35,719 bases of DNA from Myxococcales bacterium (GTDB lineage Bacteria; Myxococcota; UBA4151). A model generated the notes under the pieces. It had not been told where the DNA came from. It did not search any database and saw only the letters and a list, made by a program, of their open reading frames with translations. The stretch is taken from NCBI GenBank assembly GCA_002722845.1, contig PBND01000009.1, positions 1 to 35,719 on the forward strand, given 5' to 3'. This document shows, in pieces, positions 12,461 through 21,356 of this stretch. The position numbers and the translations under genes were made by a program. Within the stretch, counting starts at the first letter, position 1; each line of letters opens with the position of its first letter.

Positions 12461-14470
12461 TCAGCCGTTGCAGTCGAAGTAGAGGTCAAAGCCACGCAAA
12501 ATCGGAGTGATTTGGGGGTCATCGCTGCTGAGCTCCGCCTCGATCATCGCCGTACTCAGGGTGGGGAGTTCGAAGAGCATGGCCGGCAGGTCGCTATGCT
12601 CCGAGCTCACCTCGTAGGGGCCATGGGCGACCGCTTGGGCCAATTCTCCTTCGCTCGCTGCCACCCGAATACGGAACCGGATGCGGGTGCCGGGTGGTGT
12701 TGTGGTGACCGCATCAAAGCTCTGCCAGGAGGTTTGCCGCTTGGAACAGCCTTGGACCACGGTCCGGTAACTGCCCCTCGGCAAGGTGAAGTTGCGAAGG
12801 GCAAAGCCCGTGAAGTCGCTGTAGGTATAGGGGGATTGACCCACCCGGACTCGAACCATGGCGCCACCATTGTCCGGATCCACGCGGCTTGCCAGATCAC
12901 CACCACCGCTCACGCCCCAAATTCGGCCGGTGAAGTCGACCCCAACACCTACGGTGGCCGATCCACCCACCGAGTGATTGCTCAGGAAATCCATCGAGTC
13001 CGCATCCCAGGCCGCCACGGAGCCGCCTTCGTTGGTCGCCGCCCAGATGCGGCCTTGGTTGTCGGCCGCCACGCCACGAATCATCCACTGGACGGGGACG
13101 CTACGCCAATGCCCACCCCCCTGGAGCGGGTCGGCCACGGCCTGACCCTGATCATCAAAGTTGGGGTCATAGCTGGTGAGGCGTCGACCAAAGAAGCCGC
13201 CAAGCCAAAGTCTACCGCGGGCATCTGCGGCGATGCCGTAGGAGCCGCCCCAGGGACTTTGAATCATCTGTCCGGCTCGCCCGGTGGCTGAGTCTACACC
13301 GACCAATGTGCTCGGCGGCATCACACCGGCGCCGAGGCTCGTGGACCAGACCACCCCCTGGGCGTCGATGACGGCGCCGTAGGGCTGGTGGGCGATATCG
13401 ACGGGATTGGTGAGCCCGGGCCGACGAACCAGTTCACCGCTTTCGCCCTGCAGGTTGTAAAATCGCCGCTCGTTAAACAGACCGACCCAGAGGTTGCCAT
13501 TGGGGTTTTGGGCATCGCCACCGTCGATGGCGAGGGCCCGAGGGACACCGGCCTGTCCACCCACGGGGAGCGTCCAAAGTATGCACTCGTCTTCCATCCC
13601 CAGATACTCGGTGGGGTCGTTGACGTCGATGCTGCCATTGCCGTTGCGGTCGGCGCTGGTATCGATTCGGCCATTGCCGTTGCGGTCGTTGCATTGGGTG
13701 TCGGCGTACTTGGTGACCGAGCCCTGTCCTTCGAAATTGCGATTCGCCACAAAGGCGTTGCCGGCGAGATCGATGGCCGTGCGCGATGGGCTTTGATCTG
13801 CGTGGGGCGTGAGCCCAGCCCTGTTGGGGCCAACGGAGGGATAGCGGGCCACTTCTTGTAGGAGGTCCGTATCCACTTTGGAGACGGTGCCTTCGCCTGC
13901 ATTGGCGATCCAGAGGCTGTTGGTGGCGACCTGTTCACCCGCCTCTCCAGGAATCAGGACGATGTTGCCATCGTCGTCTCGCTCCAGGCCCGAGTTGGCT
14001 GCCGGCTCTTCAAAGGCTTGGCCGTGGGCTGGGCCCCGGGCAACGGGCTCGCCAGGCTGGCTCTGGGACGAGCAGCCCTGGGGAAAGCCTTCGTCAATAT
14101 CGCCATCGCAGTCGTCATCGGTTTGGTTGCAGGTCTCTTGGGACTCCGGCAGCCGCTGGCCCGTGCATGGGCCCCAGCGTCCGTCGACGCATTCGCGCAC
14201 ACCGCGCAGACAGATGCCGATGCCCGCGGTAGCTTCTGGGCCTTCATAGCAACGGGCCCGGGTATCGGCATCGCAAGGACAGCCTTCGCGGAGTTCGCCC
14301 TCGTCGCAGCCACTAGGATCTGGACGCTGTGAACCATCGCCTGGATCGCCGCCCTGGTCGCCGATTTGCCCGCATTGCCCGCCTGGGCAGGTGGGACCAT
14401 GAGATGCCGGGTGATGGGGCTCGGAACAGGCTGTCGCGGCGAGGGCGATGAGCACAAAGAGACGGGGCAT
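12461..14470 (-). CDS. MopE-motif lipoprotein with beta-propeller domain
   Basis: The 669-residue lipoprotein has signal MPRLFVLIALAATAC (Cys15) with GGGAG before the start. Residues about 55-130 carry the myxobacterial cysteine module CDEGELREGCPC...GICLRGVREC and the MopE-type metal-binding motif CNQTDDDCDGDIDEG. From about 180 on, repeats such as NSLWIANAGEGTVSKVD, GNLWVGLFNERRFYNL, GVVWSTSLG, GRLWLGGFFGRRLTSYD and GRIWAATNEGGSVAAWD indicate a beta-propeller of the Vgb/NHL kind. Two 12-residue calcium loops, DRNGNGRIDTS and DRNGNGSIDVND (about residues 262-285), are inserted into the propeller. The last about 100 residues may form a beta-sandwich. Function is unknown; a surface binding or lyase-like role is speculative. 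Confidence 0.85.
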   Translation of the reverse strand: MPRLFVLIALAATACSEPHHPASHGPTCPGGQCGQIGDQGGDPGDGSQRPDPSGCDEGELREGCPCDADTRARCYEGPEATAGIGICLRGVRECVDGRWGPCTGQRLPESQETCNQTDDDCDGDIDEGFPQGCSSQSQPGEPVARGPAHGQAFEEPAANSGLERDDDGNIVLIPGEAGEQVATNSLWIANAGEGTVSKVDTDLLQEVARYPSVGPNRAGLTPHADQSPSRTAIDLAGNAFVANRNFEGQGSVTKYADTQCNDRNGNGRIDTSADRNGNGSIDVNDPTEYLGMEDECILWTLPVGGQAGVPRALAIDGGDAQNPNGNLWVGLFNERRFYNLQGESGELVRRPGLTNPVDIAHQPYGAVIDAQGVVWSTSLGAGVMPPSTLVGVDSATGRAGQMIQSPWGGSYGIAADARGRLWLGGFFGRRLTSYDPNFDDQGQAVADPLQGGGHWRSVPVQWMIRGVAADNQGRIWAATNEGGSVAAWDADSMDFLSNHSVGGSATVGVGVDFTGRIWGVSGGGDLASRVDPDNGGAMVRVRVGQSPYTYSDFTGFALRNFTLPRGSYRTVVQGCSKRQTSWQSFDAVTTTPPGTRIRFRIRVAASEGELAQAVAHGPYEVSSEHSDLPAMLFELPTLSTAMIEAELSSDDPQITPILRGFDLYFDCNG

Positions 14471-14552
14471 GATTGGACTCCCAGCAAGCGGTTTCGCGCG
14501 CTGGACTATCCGAAAATTGAGCGTTCGCCGCTATCGGACGATCCTCGGGGGG

Positions 14553-14583
14553 TTTACAAGCTGGGTCAAGCCGCGCCTAGATA
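14553..14583 (+). promoter_or_regulatory. Weak candidate sigma70-type promoter upstream of the 16-repeat gene
   Basis: TTTACA at 14553-14558 and TAGATA at 14578-14583 are separated by 19 bases, about 30 bases before the ATG at 14612. The spacing is long and the match partial. It lies in the 141-base divergent spacer between the MopE-motif lipoprotein and the RCC1-headed protein. No transcript evidence is available from sequence. Confidence 0.25.
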
Positions 14584-14611
14584 GGGGCGGAACTTATGGG
14601 GAATCCCACCG

Positions 14612-17494
14612 ATGCCAAGCCGGCCTTTGCTATTGAGCTTTGTGCTCATTGCCACATCAGGCTGTGGTCAGGCCTTGCCCGACTTGATTCTGGATCGCAG
14701 CGGCAGCGTGTGTGGTGACGGGGTCACCCAGTCGGGTGAAGCCTGTGATGACGGCAACGATAACGACTTTGATGCCTGTCTCTCCACCTGTCGAGAAGCC
14801 AGTTGTCACGATGGGTTTCGGCGCAGTGACATTATGCCAGGGATGGCTGGCTATGAGGCCTGTGACGATGGGAACACGGATGATGACGATGGCTGTGTCC
14901 TCGACTGCATACAAGCTCGCTGTGGCGATGGCCTGATTCGACGAGATCTCGATTTGCAGGTTCCCGGTTTTGAGGCCTGTGACGATGGTGATGACAGCGA
15001 CCCTAATGACGGCTGTCACGGTTGCAAGGCCCCGGGCTGTGGTGATGGCGTCGTTCAGGCCAATGAGGAATGTGATGACGGAAATGGGGTCGACAACGAC
15101 GCCTGTATTGAATGTCTCAACGCTCGCTGTGGTGATGGTGTCCGGCGGGTCGGTGAAGGCGGGGAGGCCTGCGATGATGGAAATGTGGACAATTCCGACG
15201 ATTGCACAACGGATTGTGAGCCGCCTCGCTGCGGCGACGGCTACCGGCAGGATGGTGAAGCTTGTGATGACGGTAATGGAAGAGACGCCGACGCTTGCAC
15301 CAACGCTTGCGAGGAAGCGACCTGTGGCGATGGGATCGTGCGTCGGGACCTTGCAGAGGGGCTCCCTGATGCCGAGGGCTGCGACGATGCCGATGAGGAC
15401 AACCATGACGCCTGTACAAATGACTGCTTGCGAGCTCGTTGCGGTGACAACATCGTCCAGCGTCATTTTGAGGCCTGCGATGACGGCAATGAAAGTCCCG
15501 ATGATTCTTGCGTGAACTGTGTCCAGCCGACCTGCGGCGATGGAGTGGTTGACGCCGATGAGGAGTGCGATGACGGCAACGAAGACAACCGAGACGCCTG
15601 TACGGACCTCTGTCTCCACGCTCGCTGCGGTGATGGATTTCAACGCCAAGACCTCGCCCAGGATGAAGCGGGTGGGGAGTTCTGCGATGATGGCAACGAA
15701 CTGGAGCAGGACGCGTGCCTAAACAACTGCGAACTCAGCCGCTGTGGTGATGGTGTCCAGCGTTTAGATCGGTTGCGGGGGGAGCCGGGCTTCGAAGCCT
15801 GCGACGATGGGAACGAGGTCCCTGATGATGGTTGCACAGATGCCTGCCGCAGTGGCTGCGGCGACGGTCTCCTGGCCGAGGGGGAAGCCTGTGACGATGG
15901 CAACGACGAAGACGCCGATGCCTGCACCAATGGCTGCACCGAGGCCAGGTGTGGTGATGGTGTCCAGCGGCAGGATCTCGACCCAGAGGCCGCCGGCTAT
16001 GAGTTCTGCGATGATGGCAACGAGTCCAGTGAAGATGGCTGTACAGACATCTGCCGAATCGCTCGCTGTGGCGATGGGGTCGTCCGGCGTGACTTGCAAC
16101 CGGATCAAGACGGTTTTGAAGCCTGCGATGACGGGAATGAGGACAACACAGATGAATGCACGGTGATGTGTCAGCCGCCCCGTTGTGGTGATGGCATCCT
16201 CCACGAGGGTGAAGCCTGTGATGATGGGAATGCAGTGGCCGGCGATGGCTGTCTTCTCGACTGCGAAGCCGCCGTCTGTGGCGACGGGGTTCGCCGGCTC
16301 GATCGGGTCGATGGCGAACCCGGCTACGAGGCCTGTGACGATGGCAATATCGAATCGGGCGACGGGTGTCGCGGCGATTGCAGCAAGGTCGAGGTGATCA
16401 GCATCTGGGCCGGTGCTCAAAACTCCTGCGCAACTTTTGGTAATGGTCGTGCACGGTGTTGGGGGCGTAATTCTCAGCACAGAGAAGTTGAGCGAATCGC
16501 TGATGAAGAGGATGTGGTCTGGGCCGCGTGTATTAGTCAGAGGCTCGGTGTTTTTGGCGACCAGCCGGTCTACACCACCCTTCACCGAAATGGCCGTGTT
16601 AAGTGTGTCGCTCCCGCAGGGACTCGCTACCGCCCTTATGCCTGTGGTCATGCGGACCCTTGGCTGATGGTGGCTCCCGACCAACCTCTAGAGGGTGTTG
16701 TGCAGGTCGACCTTGATAGAGATTTGGGTTGTGCACTCACCGGCGAGGGGCAGGTCTATTGTTGGGGGGAAAGAGATAATGTCGGAACCGATGGGTTTCT
16801 CGCTGACCGAGTTGTTCCGATCGAGTCGCAATTCGAATTTGCCGAGATAGCGGTCGCTCCATCTCTGGCCTGTGGTCGAGCACGAGAATCAGGCCAGGTC
16901 TATTGTTGGGGCGATTATGTTAACCACCATTATGATCAGCCGACACTGATTGCTGGCACCGCGAATACAAACAGCTTAGCGATGGGAGAAGGCTTTGGGC
17001 TTGCAATGACGGAGGGGGGGATACTTGCTTGGGGTAGCGCTGGTTGTGGTCATTTTCCCTATTTCACTGGCCAGCACTCTTGCTGGGGCGGGCGGCTAAG
17101 GTTTTCTCAACATTCTCAGCTCATTGATTGGCCTGCCGATGAGGACCGATGGATTCAGATGGCCGGCTCGGGTTTTTCCTCAAAACCGGTGGACCAGACG
17201 ATTGCCTTTAGTTGTGGTGTGACCGCCAATCACCAGATGACATGTGTCGGACGTACGCCATGGCGCCCCTTGTTACCAGGCGACCGCAACTTCGATGAAT
17301 TAGCGCAAGATGCGAGGCAGCCTTCGCTCGCCCCGCTTCCCGATGGCGAGGAGGTCGTGGAAGTGAGGCTTGGTTATAGTCATGGCTGTGCCCGCACTCG
17401 GATCGGCCGTGTGTATTGTTTTGGTGGCAACGAGCATGGGCAGGCAGGTTTAGGAACTGAATACCTTAACCAACCAACCCTGATTATTCCCTAG
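14612..17494 (+). CDS. DUF4215 cysteine-rich repeat lipoprotein with RCC1-like head
   Basis: The 960-residue lipoprotein has signal [18 protein letters not shown] (Cys18). Residues about 34-590 are 16 DUF4215 repeats; the second starts CHDG and the seventh has CDDAD in place of CDDGN. The head (about 591-960) repeats C-A/G...G-x-V/A-x-CWG units such as [26 protein letters not shown] and IGRVYCFG followed by NEHGQAGLG. This is the signature of bacterial RCC1/BNR-type beta-propellers, here with conserved Cys that could form disulfides. The head-coding DNA is lower in GC than the stalk (hand counts: 128/240 versus 147/240 in sampled lines). Only a weak GGGGA ribosome-binding site precedes the ATG. 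Binding partner is unknown. Confidence 0.88.
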   Translation: MPSRPLLLSFVLIATSGCGQALPDLILDRSGSVCGDGVTQSGEACDDGNDNDFDACLSTCREASCHDGFRRSDIMPGMAGYEACDDGNTDDDDGCVLDCIQARCGDGLIRRDLDLQVPGFEACDDGDDSDPNDGCHGCKAPGCGDGVVQANEECDDGNGVDNDACIECLNARCGDGVRRVGEGGEACDDGNVDNSDDCTTDCEPPRCGDGYRQDGEACDDGNGRDADACTNACEEATCGDGIVRRDLAEGLPDAEGCDDADEDNHDACTNDCLRARCGDNIVQRHFEACDDGNESPDDSCVNCVQPTCGDGVVDADEECDDGNEDNRDACTDLCLHARCGDGFQRQDLAQDEAGGEFCDDGNELEQDACLNNCELSRCGDGVQRLDRLRGEPGFEACDDGNEVPDDGCTDACRSGCGDGLLAEGEACDDGNDEDADACTNGCTEARCGDGVQRQDLDPEAAGYEFCDDGNESSEDGCTDICRIARCGDGVVRRDLQPDQDGFEACDDGNEDNTDECTVMCQPPRCGDGILHEGEACDDGNAVAGDGCLLDCEAAVCGDGVRRLDRVDGEPGYEACDDGNIESGDGCRGDCSKVEVISIWAGAQNSCATFGNGRARCWGRNSQHREVERIADEEDVVWAACISQRLGVFGDQPVYTTLHRNGRVKCVAPAGTRYRPYACGHADPWLMVAPDQPLEGVVQVDLDRDLGCALTGEGQVYCWGERDNVGTDGFLADRVVPIESQFEFAEIAVAPSLACGRARESGQVYCWGDYVNHHYDQPTLIAGTANTNSLAMGEGFGLAMTEGGILAWGSAGCGHFPYFTGQHSCWGGRLRFSQHSQLIDWPADEDRWIQMAGSGFSSKPVDQTIAFSCGVTANHQMTCVGRTPWRPLLPGDRNFDELAQDARQPSLAPLPDGEEVVEVRLGYSHGCARTRIGRVYCFGGNEHGQAGLGTEYLNQPTLIIP
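14711..16381 (+). repeat. 16-unit DUF4215 coding repeat array
   Basis: There are sixteen units with the core CDDGN, including irregular copies (units 2, 3, 7 and 8). Long units carry an insert of the form QRxDLxxGxxGYEAC; short units lack it. This is the longest uninterrupted array on the + strand and forms the stalk of the RCC1-headed protein. Confidence 0.9.
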
Positions 17495-17523
17495 CCGTGC
17501 TGCTTTTGGCACAATGCTTGGAG

Positions 17524-18150
17524 TTAACGAAGTCGTTGGCGTAGCGGCTCAGCTAGATCGCTTCGACCTTGGGCTTCGTAGTTGCGTACTAGGTTCGAAA
17601 GGGCCGCCTGGACCTTTGCGTGCTCTTTGCCGAAGGCCGCTTCTCGAATGGTGAGCGAGCGGCGCAACAGCACCTCAGCAGTGCTGTGGTCACCGGCTTC
17701 CGATAGAACCACCGCGAGATTGTTTAAGGTCACCGCCACCGCAGGGTGGTGATTGCCTAGGCTGCGCTCTCGGATACTCAAAGCCTGAAGCAGCAGACGC
17801 TTTGCTTCGTCCTGATCGCCATTGGCATTTTTGATAATCGCCAAGTTGTTCATGGCGAGGGCGACCATGGGGTGGTCATTCCCTAGGACTTCCCGACGGA
17901 CCTCCAGAGAAAGCTCACTCATGGCCTCGGCCACCTCCGGATCACCGTTGCTTTGCTCCCGGTTGGCTTCGTTGTTGAGCCACACGGCTCGCTCGAGGGC
18001 CGTACCATCTTCCACGGCCCGAACCGCTTGCCACCCTTGAGTCGCCTCCGGATCGTTGGGCTGGGGAATGGGGCTCCGGGCCAGATCGCCTGTGGTGCTG
18101 CAGGCGGAGAAGGCCATCAGTAAGGCGAGGCTGGTTAGGGCACGGCACAT
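17524..18150 (-). CDS. TPR-repeat lipoprotein
   Basis: The 208-residue product is read from the ATG at 18150, which has GGAGAT upstream and begins a lipoprotein signal, MCRALTSLALLMAFSAC (Cys17). An upstream in-frame ATG at 18186 would bury the signal. Residues about 80-205 are three tetratricopeptide units of the kinesin-light-chain type: VALAMNNLAIIKNANGDQDEA, VAVTLNNLAVVLSEAGDHSTAE and VQAALSNLVRNYEAQGRSDLAE, joined by LGNDHP/LGNHHP/FGKEHA linkers. TPRs of this type are protein-binding scaffolds. It converges on the RCC1-headed gene with a 29-base gap. Partner unknown. Confidence 0.85.
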   Translation of the reverse strand: MCRALTSLALLMAFSACSTTGDLARSPIPQPNDPEATQGWQAVRAVEDGTALERAVWLNNEANREQSNGDPEVAEAMSELSLEVRREVLGNDHPMVALAMNNLAIIKNANGDQDEAKRLLLQALSIRERSLGNHHPAVAVTLNNLAVVLSEAGDHSTAEVLLRRSLTIREAAFGKEHAKVQAALSNLVRNYEAQGRSDLAEPLRQRLR

Positions 18151-18296
18151 CGGGGTTATCTCCATCCACCTCTCGGCTACTGTCACTCTTGATCGGCAGG
18201 AGCGATGGGAAGTTGATAGGACGTCTGACCGATAGGCCTCGGTCGCCGAAAATGTCGGGCCGAAATCTGCAGTGAACTGGGGCAGGAAAGCGGCGG

Positions 18297-19223
18297 CTAA
18301 GGGCTGGCTACTTGAGCTTCTGTTAGCCGTTCTTCGGCCATGCGTAGGTAGGCCGGGTCGAGATCAAAGCCCAGGTAGTCCCGTTCCAGTTGTAGGGCTG
18401 CCACCGCCGTGGATCCGGAGCCGAGGAAGGGGTCGAGAACAAGATCACCTTTGAAGGTATAGAGTTCGATTAGGCGGCGAGGCAGCTCCAAGGGAAATGG
18501 CGCAGGATGCCCGACACGCCGGGCGCTTTCCGGTGCAAAGGACCAGACGTCTAAAGTGTCCCGCATAAAGGCTTCCTTTGAAATACTGTCTTCAAAAGGA
18601 AGTCCCTTAGTTTGTCGCTGCTTTTTTGTCAGTGCCCGGTTGAAGCGCCCCTTGCAGGCCACAATGATCCGCTCCGACAGGTCTCGCAGCACCGGATTGC
18701 TTGCGCTCTGAAAAGAGCCCCAAGCACAGCTGCCCGTGGCCCCTTTGCCTTTTTGCCAAATGATCTCAGCCCGTAAGAGCAGCCCTAACTCGCCCTCCAA
18801 GAGGCGAATCACATCGGCCGAAAGGCTTCGGTAGGGCTTCCTGCCCAAGTTGGCCACGTTAACTGCAATGCGCCCACCAGGCTCAAGGACCCGGACGCAC
18901 TCGCTAAAGACCCGGTGGAGCATCTGCAGGTAGTCTAGGTAGCTCGCTGGGACCTTGCCTTGGCCGAGTTCTGCCTCATACTCCTTACCGACAAAATACG
19001 GCGGTGATGTCACCACCAGGGCGACGCTGTTGTCGGGGACCTGGCTCATGTCTGAGCTGTCGCCACAGATGAGGCTGTTTCTCAGGGGCGAGACGACGAC
19101 CGTCTCGTCGCTCGATAGGGTGGGTACTTCGAAGCGTTCGTAGAAGGCACTGGCGTCGTGCCCCTCTCTTTTCGAGGTACCGAAAGCTTGGGTTTGCGTG
19201 CCGCGGGAGGCGCGATTTGCCAT
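18297..19223 (-). CDS. Solitary site-specific DNA methyltransferase (beta-type motif order, SPPY)
   Basis: The 308-residue protein has catalytic motif IV TSPPYFVGKEYE (S73-P-P-Y76) ahead of the AdoMet-binding motif DPFLGSGSTAVAA (about residue 265), which is the motif order of the beta amino-methyltransferase class. SPPY is more common in N4-cytosine than N6-adenine enzymes, so m4C is the first guess. The region between them (about 160-240) would be target recognition. No restriction endonuclease, specificity subunit or mobility gene flanks it, so it looks like an orphan regulatory or protective methyltransferase. The first about 45 residues are poorly conserved-looking and the true start could be internal. 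Target sequence cannot be read from the protein. Confidence 0.9.
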   Translation of the reverse strand: MANRASRGTQTQAFGTSKREGHDASAFYERFEVPTLSSDETVVVSPLRNSLICGDSSDMSQVPDNSVALVVTSPPYFVGKEYEAELGQGKVPASYLDYLQMLHRVFSECVRVLEPGGRIAVNVANLGRKPYRSLSADVIRLLEGELGLLLRAEIIWQKGKGATGSCAWGSFQSASNPVLRDLSERIIVACKGRFNRALTKKQRQTKGLPFEDSISKEAFMRDTLDVWSFAPESARRVGHPAPFPLELPRRLIELYTFKGDLVLDPFLGSGSTAVAALQLERDYLGFDLDPAYLRMAEERLTEAQVASP

Positions 19224-19247
19224 GAGTTGATCCGCTCGGTCGGCCGC

Positions 19248-20012
19248 CTAGAAAGCCCATTCTAGTTCGGTTTTTAACTCGGTGTCGGTGGCCGATACCT
19301 CGTCGTAGGGGGCGGTATCATGCCGGGCCACATATTTCAGGTTGAGGGCGAGACGTCCTTCGATCTCGATACCTAGGGTGGTCTCAGAGAAGTAGCGAAT
19401 GGAGTTAAAGTCGTCGAACCGGGGCTGGGCGAAGACGGTTTGACCAAAACTGACCCGCTCGGTCAGTGCCGTCGATAAGCTGAAGTAATTAGACCAGCGA
19501 TGGCGGTGGAAGCTTTGATCCGAGTCAGTGGCTTTTACCTCGGTGTTTGTCCGTTCGGATTCGGACATGTAAGCCGTGCCGAGATGGAGGGTTCCGCCCT
19601 TCCATGCCGCCACTTTGATCCGTGGACCCACACCGACCAGGCCTCGAAAGGCGAGGCGGCGGAAAGGGTCACTTTCGTGTTGCAGGAAACCTTCCAGTGT
19701 CAGGCGCTCATTGAGTTCATGGCGATAGCGAAGGTGCTCAAAAGTGGAGGTTGCATGGGCTACACCTCCCTCGGCAGCGTACTCCCCCCGAAGGACCAAG
19801 AAGGCCAACCGATTGGGCCAGCGGTAGCGGGTGGTCATCTCTCCTTCCAATTGGAGTTCATCCACGCTGCCCGTCGACCACTCAACAGCGGCGGCCGCTT
19901 TGCCGCTCAGGCCCATGCTGTCTTCGTCGGCTTCGCCGAGGACATTGATGATGCCAGCCTGGGCGCTTGGTGCGCTCAGAACCAGGAGAAGAACAATAAA
20001 GCGATAGTTCAT
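19248..20012 (-). CDS. DUF481-like outer-membrane beta-barrel protein
   Basis: The 254-residue protein starts at 20012, 5 bases after AAGGT, with a Sec signal MNYRFIVLLLVLSAPSAQA. The mature part is a series of alternating amphipathic strands: GKAAAAVEWSTGSVDELQLEGEM, LTLEGFLQHESDPFRRLAFRG and VGVGPRIKVA. It ends in a C-terminal Phe (ELEWAF), the usual outer-membrane-barrel terminus. This resembles the DUF481/YdiY salt-induced outer-membrane family, whose function is not established. A frame extension to 20174 gives no signal peptide at its N-terminus and overlaps the neighbour. The gap to the upstream membrane-protein gene is only 7 bases, so they are probably co-transcribed. Confidence 0.82.
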   Translation of the reverse strand: MNYRFIVLLLVLSAPSAQAGIINVLGEADEDSMGLSGKAAAAVEWSTGSVDELQLEGEMTTRYRWPNRLAFLVLRGEYAAEGGVAHATSTFEHLRYRHELNERLTLEGFLQHESDPFRRLAFRGLVGVGPRIKVAAWKGGTLHLGTAYMSESERTNTEVKATDSDQSFHRHRWSNYFSLSTALTERVSFGQTVFAQPRFDDFNSIRYFSETTLGIEIEGRLALNLKYVARHDTAPYDEVSATDTELKTELEWAF

Positions 20013-20019
20013 GCTGACC

Positions 20020-20655
20020 TTAACTGAATCGATTTTGTTTGGAGAGATCGAGACCGGACCTGCCGAGCATACTAAAGGTGATACAGCCGGCCAGGCCGAA
20101 CCAGAGGTAATCGATGGGCGACACGAATTCGGTGAAATTTGTGGCGAAGCCGACAAAGTCGATGAAGCCAGCATCGTCCAGCATCTGAACCTGGGGGTTG
20201 TCGAGGATCGTCCACCACTTGCCGAGGAGGATGCCGGTGCACGCGCAAACGACGCCGACGAGTTGGGTCAAGGGGCCACGCATGCCGCCACTGACGATCG
20301 CAACCGCAATCCCAACGATAAAGCCGACACCCAGAGCGATGTAGCCCACTTCATAGCCGGTCGCGATGGCGATCTTTGCCCAGATCCAGCCACCGAGCGC
20401 GGCTGCGGTCATCCCACCGGCAGCGGCACCGGCAAGTTTCGGCGCAGTGACGGTTTCATCGGCAGCATTTTCTCGCAGTTGAGCGATCAGTGGTGTGATT
20501 GCAGTCCGCGCATCCTCGACGGAAAGACCGAAGTCCCTGGCGAAGTCGCTGATCACTTCTTCTGTGCTCTTGCCCTCGTTGAGTTTGGCAATCACGTAGT
20601 TTGTAATCGCTTCCGCAACTTCTTCTTCCGAAAGTTCTTCATTGTCGTCGGTCAA
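20020..20655 (-). CDS. Small integral membrane protein of unknown function
   Basis: The 211-residue protein begins at TTG 20655, with GGAGGA 8 bases upstream. Residues 1-70 are soluble, acidic and helical (EELSEEEVAEAI...DFGLSVEDARTAI), like a small helical adaptor. The rest has about four hydrophobic segments, near 76-97, 101-121, 129-146 and 181-197, with Gly/Ala-rich packing (GYIALGVGFIVGIAVA). I recognise no catalytic motif. It lies 7 bases upstream of the outer-membrane-barrel gene and downstream of the cupin gene on the same strand. A longer open frame on the opposite strand here is hydrophilic and unsupported. Confidence 0.7.
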   Translation of the reverse strand: MTDDNEELSEEEVAEAITNYVIAKLNEGKSTEEVISDFARDFGLSVEDARTAITPLIAQLRENAADETVTAPKLAGAAAGGMTAAALGGWIWAKIAIATGYEVGYIALGVGFIVGIAVAIVSGGMRGPLTQLVGVVCACTGILLGKWWTILDNPQVQMLDDAGFIDFVGFATNFTEFVSPIDYLWFGLAGCITFSMLGRSGLDLSKQNRFS

Positions 20656-20709
20656 GGCATGTTCCTCCGAGCCGGGGGGTACGAGCCTAATCGAAAGTCC
20701 AGAGTGGGA

Positions 20710-21243
20710 CTAGCCCCTGAAGACGAGGCCTTTGCGAGCGTCATCGGAGTAGAGGTTGAGGGTCCAGCCCTCTTCCAGGCATTCCACCGAATGGATGAAA
20801 TGATCGTAGCGCTCGCCTTCGCCCACGTGGAACAGGTGGTCGCCAGCTTCCATCACCGTCTCGCCCGTGGCTTCGACCCCGTCGTCGGTCAATCGATACA
20901 TCACCATGCGGTACTTTCCCGAGAGCGCTGCGTACATGACCACGGGAGGGTGCCCGTGGACGGGGGTGATGCAGCCGATACGCCAGTGGGCGAGGACGCC
21001 CTCAAATCCTGGCTCTGTCGGGGTATGAAGGGCCCCCACAACGGTGCGCCGGTAGCAGGCGACGACAGGACATTGAAGTTCGTTGGGTAGGGTGTCGAGA
21101 TCGATAGCATCCATCCGCTTACGGATGGCCGCAAAGCGCTTGGACCAAGCCATGTCTTGTTGGTCCAAAACGGCGCAGAAGTCCGCCCATGGCTGGGCCA
21201 AAATCTGACGATCATGGAAGGTGTCTGAGCGTCCAACGACCAT
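20710..21243 (-). CDS. Cysteine-dioxygenase-like cupin protein
   Basis: The 177-residue cytoplasmic protein has a cupin metal site resembling type I cysteine dioxygenase: HWRIGCITPVHGHPP with H96 and H98, a Tyr/Gly strand (MYAALSGKYRMVMYRL), and H151 in HFIHSVE as the likely third iron ligand. Cysteine dioxygenases oxidise cysteine (or another thiol) to the sulfinate. The position of the canonical cupin Glu holds Met, as expected for the three-His thiol dioxygenases. GGGGAAG precedes the ATG at 21243. Alternative members of the thiol dioxygenase family act on 3-mercaptopropionate, so the substrate is open. Confidence 0.78.
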   Translation of the reverse strand: MVVGRSDTFHDRQILAQPWADFCAVLDQQDMAWSKRFAAIRKRMDAIDLDTLPNELQCPVVACYRRTVVGALHTPTEPGFEGVLAHWRIGCITPVHGHPPVVMYAALSGKYRMVMYRLTDDGVEATGETVMEAGDHLFHVGEGERYDHFIHSVECLEEGWTLNLYSDDARKGLVFRG

Positions 21244-21356
21244 GGTGACTTCCCCGTAGGGACAGAGTCATTCATGGCCTCTGCCGGGTCAAGGGCCCGC
21301 ATCCAAGTGAGGCAAATCAATGCGGAAGCTGAAGAGGCCAGACTGGGAAGTGGCGC

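Noticed and set aside
12301-12480. Terminator between the convergent metallopeptidase and MopE-motif genes
   Set aside because: Short inverted repeats near the gene ends have no T run and overlap coding sequence; nothing stands out.
14657-16684. Long minus-strand open frames that look like Ile/Val/Ala-rich membrane proteins opposite the DUF4215 array
   Set aside because: They are the reverse reading of the CDDGN codons (giving VVIVAVIAGF-like repeats), and the same effect appears opposite all four arrays. The sense frames have signals, regular Cys spacing and recognisable heads.
17508-17523. TGGCAC-N5-TTGG resembling a sigma54 promoter
   Set aside because: The -12 element reads TTGG without the required GC, and it lies between two convergent gene ends with nothing to transcribe.
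20011-21090. 359-codon plus-strand frame across the small membrane protein and the cupin gene
   Set aside because: It is hydrophilic, lacks motifs, and runs opposite two minus-strand genes that have ribosome-binding sites and a membrane or cupin pattern.
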